A stretch of 64,000 nt of DNA from positions 744,001-808,000 of the forward strand of contig BDSL01000026.1 of assembly GCA_003116995.1 (NCBI GenBank), read 5' to 3'. Below are positions 28,316 to 46,300 of this stretch, piece by piece; within the stretch, counting starts at the first letter, position 1, and every line of letters begins with the position of its first letter. Source of the DNA: Yamagishiella unicocca. Lineage: Eukaryota; Chlorophyta; Chlorophyceae; Chlamydomonadales; Volvocaceae. The notes under the pieces were generated by a model, which saw nothing but the letters and a program-made list of their open reading frames with translations, was not told the DNA's origin and searched no databases. The position numbers and the translations under genes were made by a program.

Positions 28316-28320
28316 TTACA
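28316..28320 (-). terminator. TGTAA poly(A) signal for the Tyr-rich membrane protein gene
   Basis: Minus-strand TGTAA, 247 nt past the stop at 28567-28569. Confidence 0.5.
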
Positions 28321-28566
28321 GACATAGCGAATGCGTTGCATTGATTGCGTTGACATCACATATATTCTACTTTAACCCGCTACAATACAGTTCCCTAACT
28401 GCTTGCTGATGAACAGCAAAAGTGCAGTCACGATTTGCATACCTGGCCTGCCCGCTACCAGAGTCAGCGACTAAAATTTGAAAGCGTTCACATGAACTTG
28501 AACATAGCGACCGACCAGAGAAACATTGCTGGTGTCCATTGACGCAAGATCGCAGCACAGCGTCAT

Positions 28567-29514
28567 TTAATTGATGTGGCCGGTGCTTTTCTTCTTGCTT
28601 TGGCTCAGCATCTGAGCAAAGCTCATGGAAATCGATGCGCCCTTACCGCCCTTCTTCCGAAGCAAAAAGTAGGGGATCGCGAGAACTATTGTGAGACCCG
28701 TCATGACTAGCAGAACGACGAACGTGAAATTAATAGTTGGACTGGGATCTGCGCGGCTGTATTTGTCATAGATGTATTGATACTTGGCCTCAATCTCCTC
28801 GTCAGTGAGGACTGGCCCGACCATCTGCTTGTACGTGCTGACCTCTTCCGGCTTGTACACCTTTCCATCGGCACATGAGACATCCACATTGATGGGCAAG
28901 TAATCGTCCTCGCCCAAAGCGGTGTCTGACTTCAGGTCGCCACCCAAATGCCAGCTGCCGACAAAGAGGGGAACCGAGGCGTGCTCCATTTCGCCACCGT
29001 ACATGAGGATTTCCGCCTCGTTGGGGTCAGCGCCCTTGGAGACATCCCAGTCGCCGAAAGTGCTCGAATACCAAAGAACGCGGTCCTCTCCAGCCTTGCT
29101 GTTCTTGCGCTTGTACATTGGCTTCCCATTGTAGCAAGAAGTAAGCTGGTATACACCGTCCAAACCACCAGTCAACTTGTCAGCTTGCTTGTCAACCTTC
29201 TGGATCTTGATATCGCAGGAAGCTGTGCCATTGGCGAGCACAGGCTGGCCATTCGTGTCGAAAAAGCACTCCTCGAAGAAATCATACTCCTCCGCGTAGT
29301 AATCTTCGTAGCCAGCAAAGTCATCAGCGTAATAGCCGTAATACTCGTAGTAGGCCTCGTCCTCGTCCCCATAGTAACCATACTCATCGTAATAGAAGTC
29401 GTCCTCCGTGTCATAAAAGTCATACCCGTATCCGTAATCGTATTCATACTGCGCTAGGCAGCGGGCAGCTGCCACTGCCAAGAGCAGCAGTGGCAGAGCG
29501 CGAACAGATTGCAT
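28567..29514 (-). CDS. Secreted/type I membrane protein with a Tyr/Asp/Glu-rich ectodomain
   Basis: Single exon, 315 residues, start ATG at 29514. A clear signal peptide (MQSVRALPLLLLAVAAARCLAQ) precedes a segment at residues ~23-90 made almost wholly of Tyr, Asp, Glu, Gly and Phe (YEYDYGYGYDFYD...). Then comes a compact Cys-containing domain with TSCYNGKPMYKRKN, VLWYSSTFGDWDVSKG and PNEAEILMYGG, followed by a membrane helix at ~263-287 (FVVLLVMTGLTIVLAIPYFL) and a short basic cytosolic tail. The NGKPxYxR/LWYS/WDVSxG module looks like one I associate with extracellular proteins of algae and other protists, but I cannot name it. The Tyr-rich region could be a substrate for oxidative cross-linking or bind cations. 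Function is unknown. Confidence 0.85.
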   Translation of the reverse strand: MQSVRALPLLLLAVAAARCLAQYEYDYGYGYDFYDTEDDFYYDEYGYYGDEDEAYYEYYGYYADDFAGYEDYYAEEYDFFEECFFDTNGQPVLANGTASCDIKIQKVDKQADKLTGGLDGVYQLTSCYNGKPMYKRKNSKAGEDRVLWYSSTFGDWDVSKGADPNEAEILMYGGEMEHASVPLFVGSWHLGGDLKSDTALGEDDYLPINVDVSCADGKVYKPEEVSTYKQMVGPVLTDEEIEAKYQYIYDKYSRADPSPTINFTFVVLLVMTGLTIVLAIPYFLLRKKGGKGASISMSFAQMLSQSKKKSTGHIN

Positions 29515-31525
29515 AGTGCGCAACAGCGAACTTTCCAGTACACGCCGAAGGCAAAGCGCCCTAAAATGGGTAACGTCAGCTGTAACCTATCAGACTAGAA
29601 TTAACAACGACCTTGTATGTGCTGTGCGCGCCAAAGTGAACAAATGGTGTTAGGGCCCTGCATCCCAGCCTCCAGGGAGGGTTCCATGCACAATGTAACT
29701 TACCCCAAGTATTTAATTTATTCAATCATCGTACGCATATTTCCGTAAATGACACGAATGCGCTTCCTTACCGGCTGCAGAACGTGGCAATCCTAAACAA
29801 ATGGACTTCTAGATAATCCTCAAGCTTTCCCACCACGCCTTTGCATGCACAACCTCAGAAGATGTAACCATTTCCATCTGTCTCCCCTTGTTAAGGGAAT
29901 GCTGCAACGTCGGTGCCAAACGCGGTTCATGCTGTCTGCAGGAGCCAACACGGACTGTGTAGAAGATGACGGGGTTGCACTCCAGCGGATGCCTGGACCA
30001 TGAATGAGGGGGAATGCTATACGACAGAGAACTAACCAATTGAAATATGTGGGGACGGCATATGGGCAACCTGTGGGGGACGGCATGTGGGCAACCTGTG
30101 GGGGACGGCATATGGGCAACCTGTGGGGGAGGACGGCATAAAGAGGCGAGTGTGGTCCAGCCGGATGGCAGCGCGTCGCAAGATATGAAAAAAGACGGTG
30201 CGGGTGAAGGTTTTCACAAACGTTAAAACGGGATTATGACGCGTCTGAACCGAGTGGACGCTACCTGTAGATCAAATTCGGCCCCATAAGCTGGCGGACG
30301 GAAGGAAATTGCCGCTACGTGGCAAACAGGGATAAACGTTAGCGACTTCGCGCGGCTTGGATGGTACGAAGGATGCGTTGCGCAGGTTTTGGGTGCGTGA
30401 AAACCTCGTGGTGCTAATTAACGCGTGAGCCTACGCGTCAGCATGCACCTGCAAGTGTTGCCGCCCGGTAGATATCTCCTCTGGGATACCTACCGTCGCT
30501 CTTCGGAGTCCCTCCTCCATTCCTTGGTTGCTTTCCCCACAAACTTGTCTAGTGCTGTAACGGCCTCAACTTTCCCACCACACCATTCTTTGCTGCATCC
30601 TTTAGACATGACTTCGCTATCCTGTGCACCATGCTAGGGCTTATGTTGGCTTGTGTTGGGATCCCTTGACAGTCGCACCGAAACATGCAGGAATATACAT
30701 GTTAGGCTAACACGGTTAGGCACGGTTTACCCCATACCCCGTCCCCGCAACCCCCGTGGTTACCCCACACGCACTGTCAGCACGGGGCAGCATCGGCCTG
30801 AGCAGTCCGTAACTGTGGGGACGGAGCTGCGGCCCGCCCGCTCTCCCGTTGTGTTGAAACTAATTGGAGTGACCGTCCTCCGGTCGTCAGAGGCGCCGTC
30901 GACGTGCGGGATGAGCTGATAAGTCCAGTTCTCCCACTACGTGCCGCTTTCCCCTACATGGCCATTTAGGTACCGGTGTCCAGCTTTCCCCGCAAGGGGG
31001 ACTAATATGATATCCGGGTAGAGACGCGCCATGCGGGCGTGGATACAGCATTCCAAGTATTTCATTGCTTATTTTTAAATCCAAAGCCTCGGTGCCGGAT
31101 GACCGTGGAGCAGGAAGTCCATAGGTCACCGTACATACCTCTTGGTAGGTAACCGCTGAGAAGGATGCGCCAGCAATTCAGTTGAACTGTGTAACCTGTC
31201 CATCAATCATATGATCCACTACAACTTCGCTTAGGCCAGGGATACGGATGACGATTACGACTCTCTCCGAAACCACGACAGGAGCAACACGCAGACCAGT
31301 TACACCAACACATTTATGCTCCTTGAACATGAGGATGGCTTAGGATAGATTGCGTCTACCAGTGCCTCTCTCTCACCTTTTCGTTGTTACATGGTATATG
31401 CCGCTTATCACGTTCGAAGACGGTTGCTGCGCAATAACTTGTCATAGGAAGATAACCTGACATCTGACTTCCACTTCCTTTAAACTGACGTTAGCGCGCG
31501 AGTCCAACCAAGCAAAACATGCCCA
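29515..31525. other. Intergenic between two divergent genes
   Basis: About 2 kb. It holds the promoter of the Tyr-rich protein gene (right of 29514), a 25-bp tandem repeat at 30054-30131 and the upstream region of the LOV kinase. No gene is supported. Confidence 0.5.
30054..30131. repeat. 25-bp tandem repeat, three copies
   Basis: Core cggcatatgggcaacctgt plus a G-run, repeated three times with one A/G variant (30057 to ~30124), then a partial unit. Confidence 0.9.
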
Positions 31526-36963
<5,438 letters not shown>

Positions 36964-37444
36964 CATCACATGAAAGAATTGTACAAAGGATGACTCCCGA
37001 ACGCACATGCAGGCAATTGCTAACATCGGCTGGGACCGCAAGGTATTGTAGGGATGGCTGAGGTCGTGCACCCACGGACTGAATGTCCCAATTGTTGTGG
37101 GTTGTATGGCAGCACAGAGTGGCCTGCGCCGCGAGGCGTCCAATATGACGCGTGAATGCGGGTTCGTCCGAGTTTTGTCGTGTGTATAACTTGTCGAACA
37201 TGTGCTGGCTCGACTGGGCTCCTCGCCCACGTGGGTGCGCATGTCCTTGGTGCCAACCTAGCGAAATTCAATCCAGGAGGTGGTGGTGTGGTACTGGCCT
37301 GTTTCGGCTGCCAATTGCATCCGAGTGCCCACTTGAGTGGGCGCCGCACATGTCATGGTCTGGGGACGAGCGAGCGAGCGGGACCTCGTTGACTGCTCCG
37401 GAGTACTCAACAGCAACCGATGACGCAATGACGCGCGAGGACTG

Positions 37445-37449
37445 TGTAA
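37445..37449 (+). terminator. TGTAA poly(A) signal, candidate for the LOV kinase gene
   Basis: The first plus-strand TGTAA I found after the stop at 36961-36963 (~480 nt). Confidence 0.4.
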
Positions 37450-38104
37450 TCAAGGCGACCAGGTTTGCCGCCTGATCCACAACCCTATCTCGCAATGCCA
37501 TCTGGCCCTCAAATTCTTTGCGGGATCGGTCAGTAAATTGGATTATTGCGACTACGGTGGCAAAGTCTGCTTGCGACATAGGGTCCCACACTGAACTGCG
37601 CTGTAGCTGCGCGGCAAATTGCTTTCGTGTCCTTTACGCGCGTAGCGCCACCGCTTTCGACAGGCTCCTATTGCGTCATTAGGGATGTGGTCCTGCGTGC
37701 GGGAACCAACCTCGGTAACAACTTCAGATACCCAACCACTTTGATGCACCATCACCACGATGTCTGCATCGTTCGGCGCCGGCACGAGGTGTCCTGCCGC
37801 ATTGCGTACCCCGGCCTTCCGGGCCGATAGGGTGGCCAGGTCAATTCCCGTTGCTAGGCCAATCAAATACACCAGAACTCATTATCATACCTGCTACTGC
37901 CGATGCCATAGCCTACGGCGACCACCCGGACACCCCCGCCACAACCGCCACATCCCGCCTCCGAAACTCGGGTAGTTGCGATGGCGAAGATAACGGACGT
38001 CAACAGTGCCAAAATCTCATCTCCCCGCACAACTGCCGGCTAAAGCCCGTTCACCCCACCGTAAGGCTGTTGAAGCCATAAAATAAGCCCTCTCCAACGA
38101 CGTC

Positions 38105-38109
38105 TTACA
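38105..38109 (-). terminator. TGTAA poly(A) signal of the PDK gene
   Basis: Minus-strand TGTAA 68 nt beyond the stop at 38177-38179. Confidence 0.65.
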
Positions 38110-38176
38110 AAGTACATGATCGATGCAGCACACGCGCTCCTATCCCAGGCTGTCGGAGGGCAATGTGTGTGCGTAT

Positions 38177-41100
38177 TCAGTAGGGTGCCATGTTGATCGG
38201 CAGCGTGCCCGGCTGGTCCACGTGCTCCTGCCACTGCCACTCGTGCTCCTCCAGTCGCCGCAGGGTCAGGTAGGCGTCCACTCCGTACCCGGGTATGGAC
38301 TGCAGCCGCAGGTCACCGCCTGGAGCAGGAGGCAGGGCGGGTGAAGAGGTCCGGAGGGGTTGGGGAAGGAGCCCTGCACGACGTGAAGCTGCCCTATACA
38401 TGGGTGGCTTTCCATGTTAATACATGGGTGGCTTTCCATTTTAATACAAGGGTGGCTTTCCATGTTAATACATGGGTGGCTTTCCATGCTAATACATGGG
38501 TGGCTTTCCATGTTAATACATGGGTGGCTTTCCATGTTAATACATGGGTGGCTTTCCATGGCACGCCTCTACCGCTGCCCCGCACCGCACACCCTACACC
38601 GCGTTGCCGGACATACGCTTGACGCTACACATTCAACTTCACATCTGGCCAGATGGCGCTCTTCCACCAAGCCCTTGCAACGTGTCACCTGCCGCCTTGA
38701 CCGTGCCACGTACTGTACGACTGCCGTACCCCTACCTGCCAGACATTGACACCCGCGCTTACCAAAGTATCTGGCGTACAGCCGGGACAGCGGCAACCCG
38801 AAGCCCAGTCCGGCCATCTGGTATCGGCTGCCTCCAGTGCCGCGCATAAGGCCCTGCAGGCCGCCGCCCTGCCCTGCGCTGCCCAGCCCCTCCACTACGG
38901 CTGGGCCGCTCGCCGCCCCAAACGTTGAAGGCGGCGCCGAGCTCAAGCCCGCGCCTGCCCCGTCGGCACTGGACCCCGGTGGTGCCGCGGTGCCGGCGGC
39001 ACCTGCCTGTCGCCCAGTAGTCGTGAAGCCATATGACCAGACCTACGGCACGTGGGGCCAAAATACAGACATGTGTCTGAGGCTTCGCTTTACCCCTTCT
39101 TCCTTGCACGCACTGGCCGTTGAAAACATATCACATCGACACCTTATCACCAGCTCTCGCATCGTTACTGCCGCATGGCGCACGCTACCCCATCATTTGC
39201 GGCGCCTGTCCACACGCATCCACCCCCCAGCCGCACAGTCTCTCGCCCAGTTCCTAACCCCGACAACCCACCTTGTCGATCAAGTGGTCCGCCACGCCCC
39301 CTCCCTGGTCCGAGATCTTGATGGTCAGGGTGCCCCCCGTGCCCTCGCACACCCGCACGTGGACGGGAGGCAGCTTCGGCGGCGGGCTGGTGCTGTGGTG
39401 CGGATGAAGCACGCGAGAGCTGGCGACACGACTCGACTCCACGACGGCCCTGCGGGCAGGCAAGGGCACAGCGACAGTCGTTTGTGTCGTGTTGTGTTGT
39501 ACGATGTGGCAGATGGCGGCAAGGGCGACGAGTACCAGCCGTAGGTGCCGGCGGGAAACCGTGGCTGCGTCGTTGCGTCAAGTGGGAGATGCAGGAGGGC
39601 TACTGCTGACGGAGCGTGTGTCATGCTGTCCTTCGATGCTGGTATTAAGGTACGATGCTTGTGGTACGTGCTTGTGGTAAGTCGATGCAGGGCCACGGAA
39701 CCGCTCCAAACCCTCCAGCCCTGTCCCACAACTGCTTGAACCCTGCAAACCCCACGACACGGGGTCACGTCCTCAACGTGTGCCGTACCGCATGGCATTT
39801 TTGAGCAGTTCGTATAGCATGTAGTCCAGATGTGCAGGGATGTACGGGATGGACACCTTGGGGTCGCCGCTGACTACCACGTCCGGTGCCGTACCGTACG
39901 TCTCCATGCACACCTGGGGAAGGTTGTGGTGGCAGTTATGATGAGATGACGACTCGATTCGATTCGAACCGAATGAAGGCACAGCTCGGCGGGCGGAGGG
40001 CAGGCAGGTTGGCAGGGAACCTCACGGGTGGTGTCCGAGCATCGCTTGTTTCTGTACCCGTCCGCCGCAACATCGACCAATGCCCAGGCCCTGGCCACCC
40101 AAATCAGCTCACGGAACCCCCTTGCCGGCCTGCCCACCACGCAAGCCCCTTTTCCGTTGCTGCAGTCCGCACCTGCTTGGTCTTCTGCACCGCGAAGTCT
40201 ATAGACTCGTGCACATCTAGGTCGGTGCAAATGATACCGATGAATGCGGGCCTGCAAGAAGGTTAGGCAATGAAAGAGGAAGAGGTGTTTCCTTGCGTTT
40301 GCCAGTCAAGGGCGCGGCGTAATGCCCGATAAGGACCTGACAGGAAAGAAGCCAGTGGCGGACGTCTAGTCCATGGAGTGCATCGGGGTTTATCGCGGGC
40401 AACAGCACACGGCAAGCAGCTTGGTGCACTTACGCGCCAGACCACTCCCCGTGTTGCCCTCCCGGACCTACCCTGCCGCGCCACTGTCCTACCGCCCTTC
40501 CTGGCCCGCCACACACCACTACAGGGGCTGTAGTCCGCCGCTGTCTGCCTTCAGTTCCCGCACCTCTTGCTGCCGATGTACTGGTGCTGCTCCGCGATGA
40601 CTCGGCGGCTGATGCGCGAGCGCAACATGGAGTCGAAAAACGAGTCCATTTGGAGGCACTGCCCTACCAGCTCCTTGCTCTTGCATTCGCGCAAACCAGT
40701 TGCCAGAGAGTCAAGCATGGGGGCTGCAACAGGAGCGGCGTTGTGGGTGAGCAATGGTTCAATTAAGGGCGCGACGTACTCTCAGCGATTGACGAAGCCC
40801 ATCGAACAGCTGCCCGCCCACCCACCCACCCACCGTGTTGGTCGAGGTGCTGGCGCAGCAGCTGGCAGAAGTCCTGGTTGTCTTCCAGGGTGCGGATGGT
40901 AGGCACCCGGCGTAGCGTTTCTGAAACGGAAAAGGGGGGCTCATCAGGCTCACGCCATACCCACACGAGGATAGGACAGCAGGGCTGGTGGCAGCTGCTA
41001 AGCCCAGAACCCGGCGGCCGAGCGGCGGCTATTCCACCGGTGTTAAGTCTGCAAGGCCACTCCTGGAGCTTACCGAAGGACACGTAGTACTGGTTGTAGA

Positions 41101-42305
41101 CCTTTTTGATGTGCGGGTTGGTCACCACGATGTAGCTGCAGGGAGGGCACAGACACGGTGTGTTCAGGCAGCCTCCTAACGGCACTCGCCATGCGGTGCA
41201 CGCAGACGGATCACGCCTGCGCTGCGCTATGCTGGCGCGTTTTCTGTGCGTCGTTGCATCTGCAGTAACCAACTGGACGCCCGCCTGGAGAGAAGAATGG
41301 CGCCCCAGGCCGGCGGGGTCATCACGACTGGCGGGCCGTGCGCATGCTGCCCTCCGGCGGCGATCGCCGTCCTACCCCAGATTGGTTCAATTGCAATTCC
41401 TGGTGACCATCCGCGTAAACACCAACGTCTGCACCCCGTAGCTGCACGCACGGCTCAGTTTACGGGGTATCGTGTACGGTAGCTCTGGTGCCAGGAACTG
41501 TCCAAACCGGAGGTATTGCCTCGCAACCCATAGCCTTTGACAAGTTACCCCCGAGCCCCCACGTTGGATAGCGGAGCCTCCCAGGCATGACCCCGCATAA
41601 CATGGTCGCCGCATGGACTCACGGGAGGAGCTGCAGGTCCATGAGCCGCCGTGCCAGGCGCTTGGGCAGCTGGGAGGGCAGGCGCAGCAGCACATGGAGC
41701 GGACAGCGTGGGCGGAGCAGCTGCGAGTGGGCGGGGGTTGGGCGCATTCCGCGCAGAGAATGGCTGCTGCGGCCCAATGTCCCACGTGCATGCCTCCCTT
41801 GTAATGCTTGGCAAGGAAAACCCGATTTCCTGGACTCCGCACCGCCCTCCCCGGTGGGCGCCCGCTGCCCCGGAGTTCACCCTCCCACCTTCACCCTCCC
41901 CCTCCCCTTGTAGCAAAATTATAGTTCTGTACCTCGCGCTGCACGTATCTGGCGCTTTTCAGGATCTTGTCCGGGTCATCCCACGCGTTGCGCCCAAAAG
42001 TCAGCATCTGGCGCAACGAAAGCACTTCGACATCTTGACCCGCATACTGGGGAATGAAGTCATATGATAATAGGGGAACTTCAGGTGGGCCCTACGCTGT
42101 CGGCCAGGGAAAACGTACGGGGGTACCGTGCAACGCCGACCCGCCGCACCTTCTCGACCGTCGAATCATAGAAGCTCTCAGCCCGCACAGTGTTCAGCGA
42201 GAATTCTGCGCGTTGCTGTAATTGTGCAGAGACATGTAACCGTCGAAAACAGACAGCGGCCTCACGGCAGCGAGCACCGAGCGACGCCAGTGCAGTACTA
42301 CCCAT
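38177..42305 (-). CDS. PDK: Mitochondrial pyruvate dehydrogenase kinase (PDK/BCKDK family)
   Basis: Phosphorylates and inactivates the E1-alpha subunit of the pyruvate dehydrogenase complex in the mitochondrial matrix. Eleven exons, right to left: 42305-42150, 42046-41933, 41669-41623, 41135-41074, 40920-40834, 40723-40564, 40251-40173, 39913-39789, 39449-39272, 39042-38763, 38319-38177; 476 residues. The presequence is MGSTALASLGARCREAAVCF then RRLHVSAQ. The N-terminal helical-bundle domain includes SLRQMLTFGRNAWDDPDKIL. The GHKL ATPase domain has the N-box YELLKNAMRAVVE, G1 KISDQGGGV, YGFTTTGRQ and G2 GLGFGLPLSRLYARYFGGD. A ~45-residue Gly/Ala/Ser insertion sits in the ATP lid between the last two. 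The closely related branched-chain kinase cannot be excluded, but the YFGGDL and SIPGYG ending is PDK-like. A minisatellite lies in the last intron. Confidence 0.93.
38397..38560. repeat. 24-bp minisatellite, seven copies, in the last PDK intron
   Basis: Unit core tgggtggctttccatg with a TAATACA linker, about seven head-to-tail copies with scattered single-base variants. Because 24 is a multiple of three, frames on both strands stay open as octapeptide repeats, but the array lies between PDK exons 38763 and 38319. Confidence 0.95.
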
Positions 42306-43311
42306 CCGGACAACCGTACTTGCTCTGCATTATCCGCCAATCTAAACAATTAAAAGTCCCAGCCAATTACTACGACTCTTGTGCCGTGACGGGCCAAGCC
42401 CCCCTGGAGTGCAAAAGCGCGTAAGAGCCAAACTTCATAACGTTTGTTAAGATATTACGCTATGAGCAAAGCTGTGCTTATAATTACCGGTAGGTTGGTG
42501 TCCGTTCAATTGGGCAAGGGCGCTAACGCCCCTCACTGTGACCCACTCGGTCCTGCAGTGCTCGGTGGCATTCCAGGTTAACCGAATTTGACCCTCAATA
42601 CTGATGGACGGATTCGCGGTGTTCTATGCTTATTTATAACCTCAAATTGTGCAGCATGGGAATGTTACCATATTACGGATGATAGTGATTACCGGTATGC
42701 AGGATTGTGGTTTGGGGTTTGGGCCCGGCGCGCAGCTACCACCACACTGTTTGGTACCGGTCCGCAGATGAGGTCTTCAAAGGCTCACAATGCTGCAGAA
42801 CTGATAAGTTCGTCACTAGGTGCTAAGCCAGCCGGCCCTTTGGCCAGTGCGGAACCCAAGAAAACTTCGGACGAAAGCCCAGGTGATAGTAGACAAACAC
42901 GCTGGCGGACATCACTGTGCACGTTTGTAAGAAATGTCTCCCTTCATTCCTTGAACGTGTGCTGGACCGTTTGGCTCACCAGGTCAACTGTACTGCACGT
43001 GTACCCGGCATGTTACCATCAATGTCATTGCATCGCCCTGGCATGTGTAGTTACGGGACGTATCCCCATGTCTGTCCGCACCATCACCCAACAGCAACTG
43101 TAACCTCAAATCTCGCAAAAAGTTGATCAGGTAGGAGGGTAAAGACATTGCAGACGACATAGCTTGCTCGGACTCATCACCTGTACGACCCATCGCTCAC
43201 CGCCTATGATTACACATCCTGTACATCCATAAAATGGAGAAAACTTAGGACATTGTTCTTCCCATCCCCGTTTTGAATGTGTTAAATGTATGTCATGATA
43301 TTGACCTTGGT
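42306..43311. other. PDK promoter region and eIF5 3' UTR
   Basis: Two tandem minus-strand genes flank this ~1 kb. Only the eIF5 poly(A) signal is recognised. Confidence 0.5.
43210..43214 (-). terminator. TGTAA poly(A) signal of the eIF5 gene
   Basis: Minus-strand TGTAA ~100 nt beyond the stop at 43312-43314. Confidence 0.65.
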
Positions 43312-46300
43312 CTACTCAGCATCCTCGTCCTCCTCCTCCTCCTCTTCTTCCTCCTGCTGCTTGAGCCACTCCACAACTTGCTCCACTGCCTTGCGCACGG
43401 CCTTACCCTCCTCAGAGGGCACTCCGAGAAGCTTGCCCGCGTCCGGTTTCTGAGCCCAGGCCAGGATGACGTCCTCTTCCACCAAATCCAGCTCGTAGAG
43501 CATCTTCAGCACGTACGGTGCCTCCTTCACACGGTCTGCGGGCCAGGGCAGGGCATATGGAACGCATACCTAATCACGAAAGCAGGCACACCACGCCAAC
43601 GAAAACTACGTAGACAGAACCCCGCCAACAAATGTATGGCCTTCCCGAACGGAATGCTCGGAGCAGCATTCGTTCAACCAAGCCGCCTTCAAGCAACGAA
43701 ACCTCCAAGAATGAAATCTTCCAACCGTTAGACTGCGGCAGAGTAAGTTATAACCGTGGATTATTTTGAACGCCCATCGGCTGCTGAAATGTGGTTGGTA
43801 GTTATTCGCTGTAGACATAACGATGAGATACTGCAGTATGTGTGGTGCACCCCCCTGCTCACCTGGCGCGGCGACCGCAAAAAGATACTCGACAGCAATG
43901 AGCTGCGCGAGCTGGCTCTGGGCATCCTGCGCGAACTGCGCAAACACGTTCTTGCGCGCCTTCAGGACAGTGTCCATCCGCGCATCGCTGCCACCCAGGG
44001 CAGCTTCGTACAGAACCCGCATTTTGCCTGTTAGGGAACAGCACATCCGCGCAATGGTCACAAAGCATGAGACGTTGAACCAGCCACGCCTGAATACAGT
44101 TTCATGGCAAAGCGGCCCAGTATGCATTGGTGAAGGCGCGCATTCCTTGCAAACAACTCGTTTCCGCGCCTGCAAAATTCCCCTCCTGTAAACAATGCGT
44201 GCTGTCCTGTATATGGTACGCACCCGCCATGCCTCCCTCCACGCCGGTCATAGCCTTTATTTCCTTCACAATGGTTGGCGCGTCCTTATCGGCCAGCAGC
44301 GCCCGGAGCCGCACGACAGGGTCCGCGCTGGCCAGTGCCGCCGCCTGAGCTTCCGCCACTGCCTTGGCGGCAAGCTCTTCTGCGATGCGCTTCTCATCTT
44401 CGGCCTGCACAAACGAAATGGAGAAGTGGTGATAAGCCGCATTTGTAAGCGTTCCCATGACGCTGCAACAAGCCCTGCCGCGCCAATGCCACATTCCTGC
44501 AGGTTGTAGCGACTACTTCGCATTTTGGAATTTCCCACACGTTGTAAGTTAATCCGCAAAATGTCTGTATGATGCCCTACAGCACCAAAAACCCTAGAAA
44601 GCCCATGTCACGGTGCCGAGCGCACTACTTGATGGCCTGTCCCGCACCCCTTCGCATGGCAACAGCGACACGATACACAAGGATACGTTGCAATAGTATA
44701 GACTACGGGAATTGGCTATTTGGAATCCTAATCGCGCCAGCGGCGTTGCAACGGTTTGCCTCCTGACCCCTGACCCCCGACGGAACGCAGCATTCAGTGA
44801 TACCCGCGTGTCTTTCGAATCTTCCGTTGAGCAGGCAGCATGGACGGGCAGTATTACAGGCACACAATCCAGGGCTGAAGGCCATTCACGCTCCCCCATC
44901 CTGTGCCCAAATCACCTTTTTCCGTGCCTCCTCTTCCGCCGCTTTCTTAGCCTCACGCTCTAGTCGGCGCCTCGCGGCCTCCTGTTCCGCCTCGAGGTTC
45001 CCCAGCGTCACCAGTGCGGCGGTGGCTGCGGTCAGCTGCTCCTGCGCGCGGCGCTTCGCCGCCTCAGTGCTGGTGTCCGTCATCCACACTACACCGTCAT
45101 CGTCCTCCGCGCCGCTGCCGTCATCGGAATCCTGTTGTCGGGGGAGTACAATCATCAATCATACGCTGGACGATCAACCCCGCTATTGACGAAGAGCATA
45201 TCGATCCATGGCGGTGCATTGGCATCTCATTTACGTTGGATGTTTGCACCTAACGTGTGGACACGTGCATACGTTGCGAACTGTCGGTCTAATCGGGGCA
45301 CCAGCACCCGACGAATCCCCTCCGCGAACATTCGTTACTGGTCACCGAAGATGCGAATCTCGGAAGGGACATACGCTAGGGATCCCAGCGCTGTAGCCCC
45401 AGGAATGAGTTCCTGGATCCTTGTCAGTTTTTAGTTGTCCGTCACATGTATGCTAGGATGGTTGGATGAACCAGGTCAGCCGCGTGAGTGCGCACGGTAT
45501 GAGCATGCAAACATACAGTATCCACAACTGGAGAAGTTGGGAGAGTCTGGCTGGCCCAGGGGTGCACGATGCGGGCATGGGCAGTTACATTACCCCTGGG
45601 GCGCACAACGCGGGCGTGGGGAGTTATTTTACTCACACCCCATTCAGGAGACCCCTTTGGATGCTGACAACGCCGACAAGGGAAGGAATACAGACAGCCA
45701 TGTGCGATGTGCGTACCCTACTCCGTACAAAAACGCCGCCGAGCCTGCTGCAGCCTCGTCAGTCGAACGACATTCTTCAATTCAAGTGCGACTTAGTCAT
45801 ACATGAATGATTCGCTGAAGCTTACCTCCTCCTTGCCATCCTCGCCTTCCTCGCCCTCCTTCTTCTTCTTCTTGTCCCTGAACGGAACCGTGGGTCATGG
45901 GAGTGAAGGACAGAAAATCCCAGGCTGGCAGTATATGATTGCAACTAGTCACAAGGTAACCTTATGCAGAGGACGGCGGTGCGTTAGTGGGAGTTCAATA
46001 AGGTGGCAAATGACTACTATGACCAATGAAACTGGACCAATGAAACCTAACCTACTACTATACTGCTACTCTTGCCAAAACACACGCACTTCTTCTCCTT
46101 CTTGTCCTTGTCCTTCTTCTTCTTCTCCTTCTCCTTCTTCTCTTTCTCGCCCAACGCCTCCGCGTCCTTGACACGCTCCTCCTCTGCCTTCTTGAGCCTG
46201 TCCAATAGGAATACGGTAAGCCACAACTCCAACTGCAAGTTCGGTGTTACCAGAGTATACCCACTTCTGCTCCTCCTTCTTGAGCTTGTACTCCGGAGGG

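Larger units (their letters stand above)
25826..28566. other. Intergenic with microsatellite and long inverted repeat
   Basis: Gene-free. Contains a CAT/ATC microsatellite, the ~740-bp inverted repeat at 26429-27164, and ~1.4 kb of unremarkable sequence before the 28567-29514 gene's 3' end. Confidence 0.6.
36964..38176. other. Convergent 3' region between LOV kinase and PDK genes
   Basis: Holds both 3' UTRs. No gene is supported. Confidence 0.55.

Noticed and set aside
38266..38559. Octapeptide-repeat frames (MESHPCIN type) on both strands
   Set aside because: By-product of the 24-bp minisatellite inside a PDK intron.
42588..43103. Plus-strand open frame of ~170 codons upstream of PDK
   Set aside because: No ATG at its start, Cys/Trp-rich random-looking translation, and it overlaps the eIF5 3' UTR.
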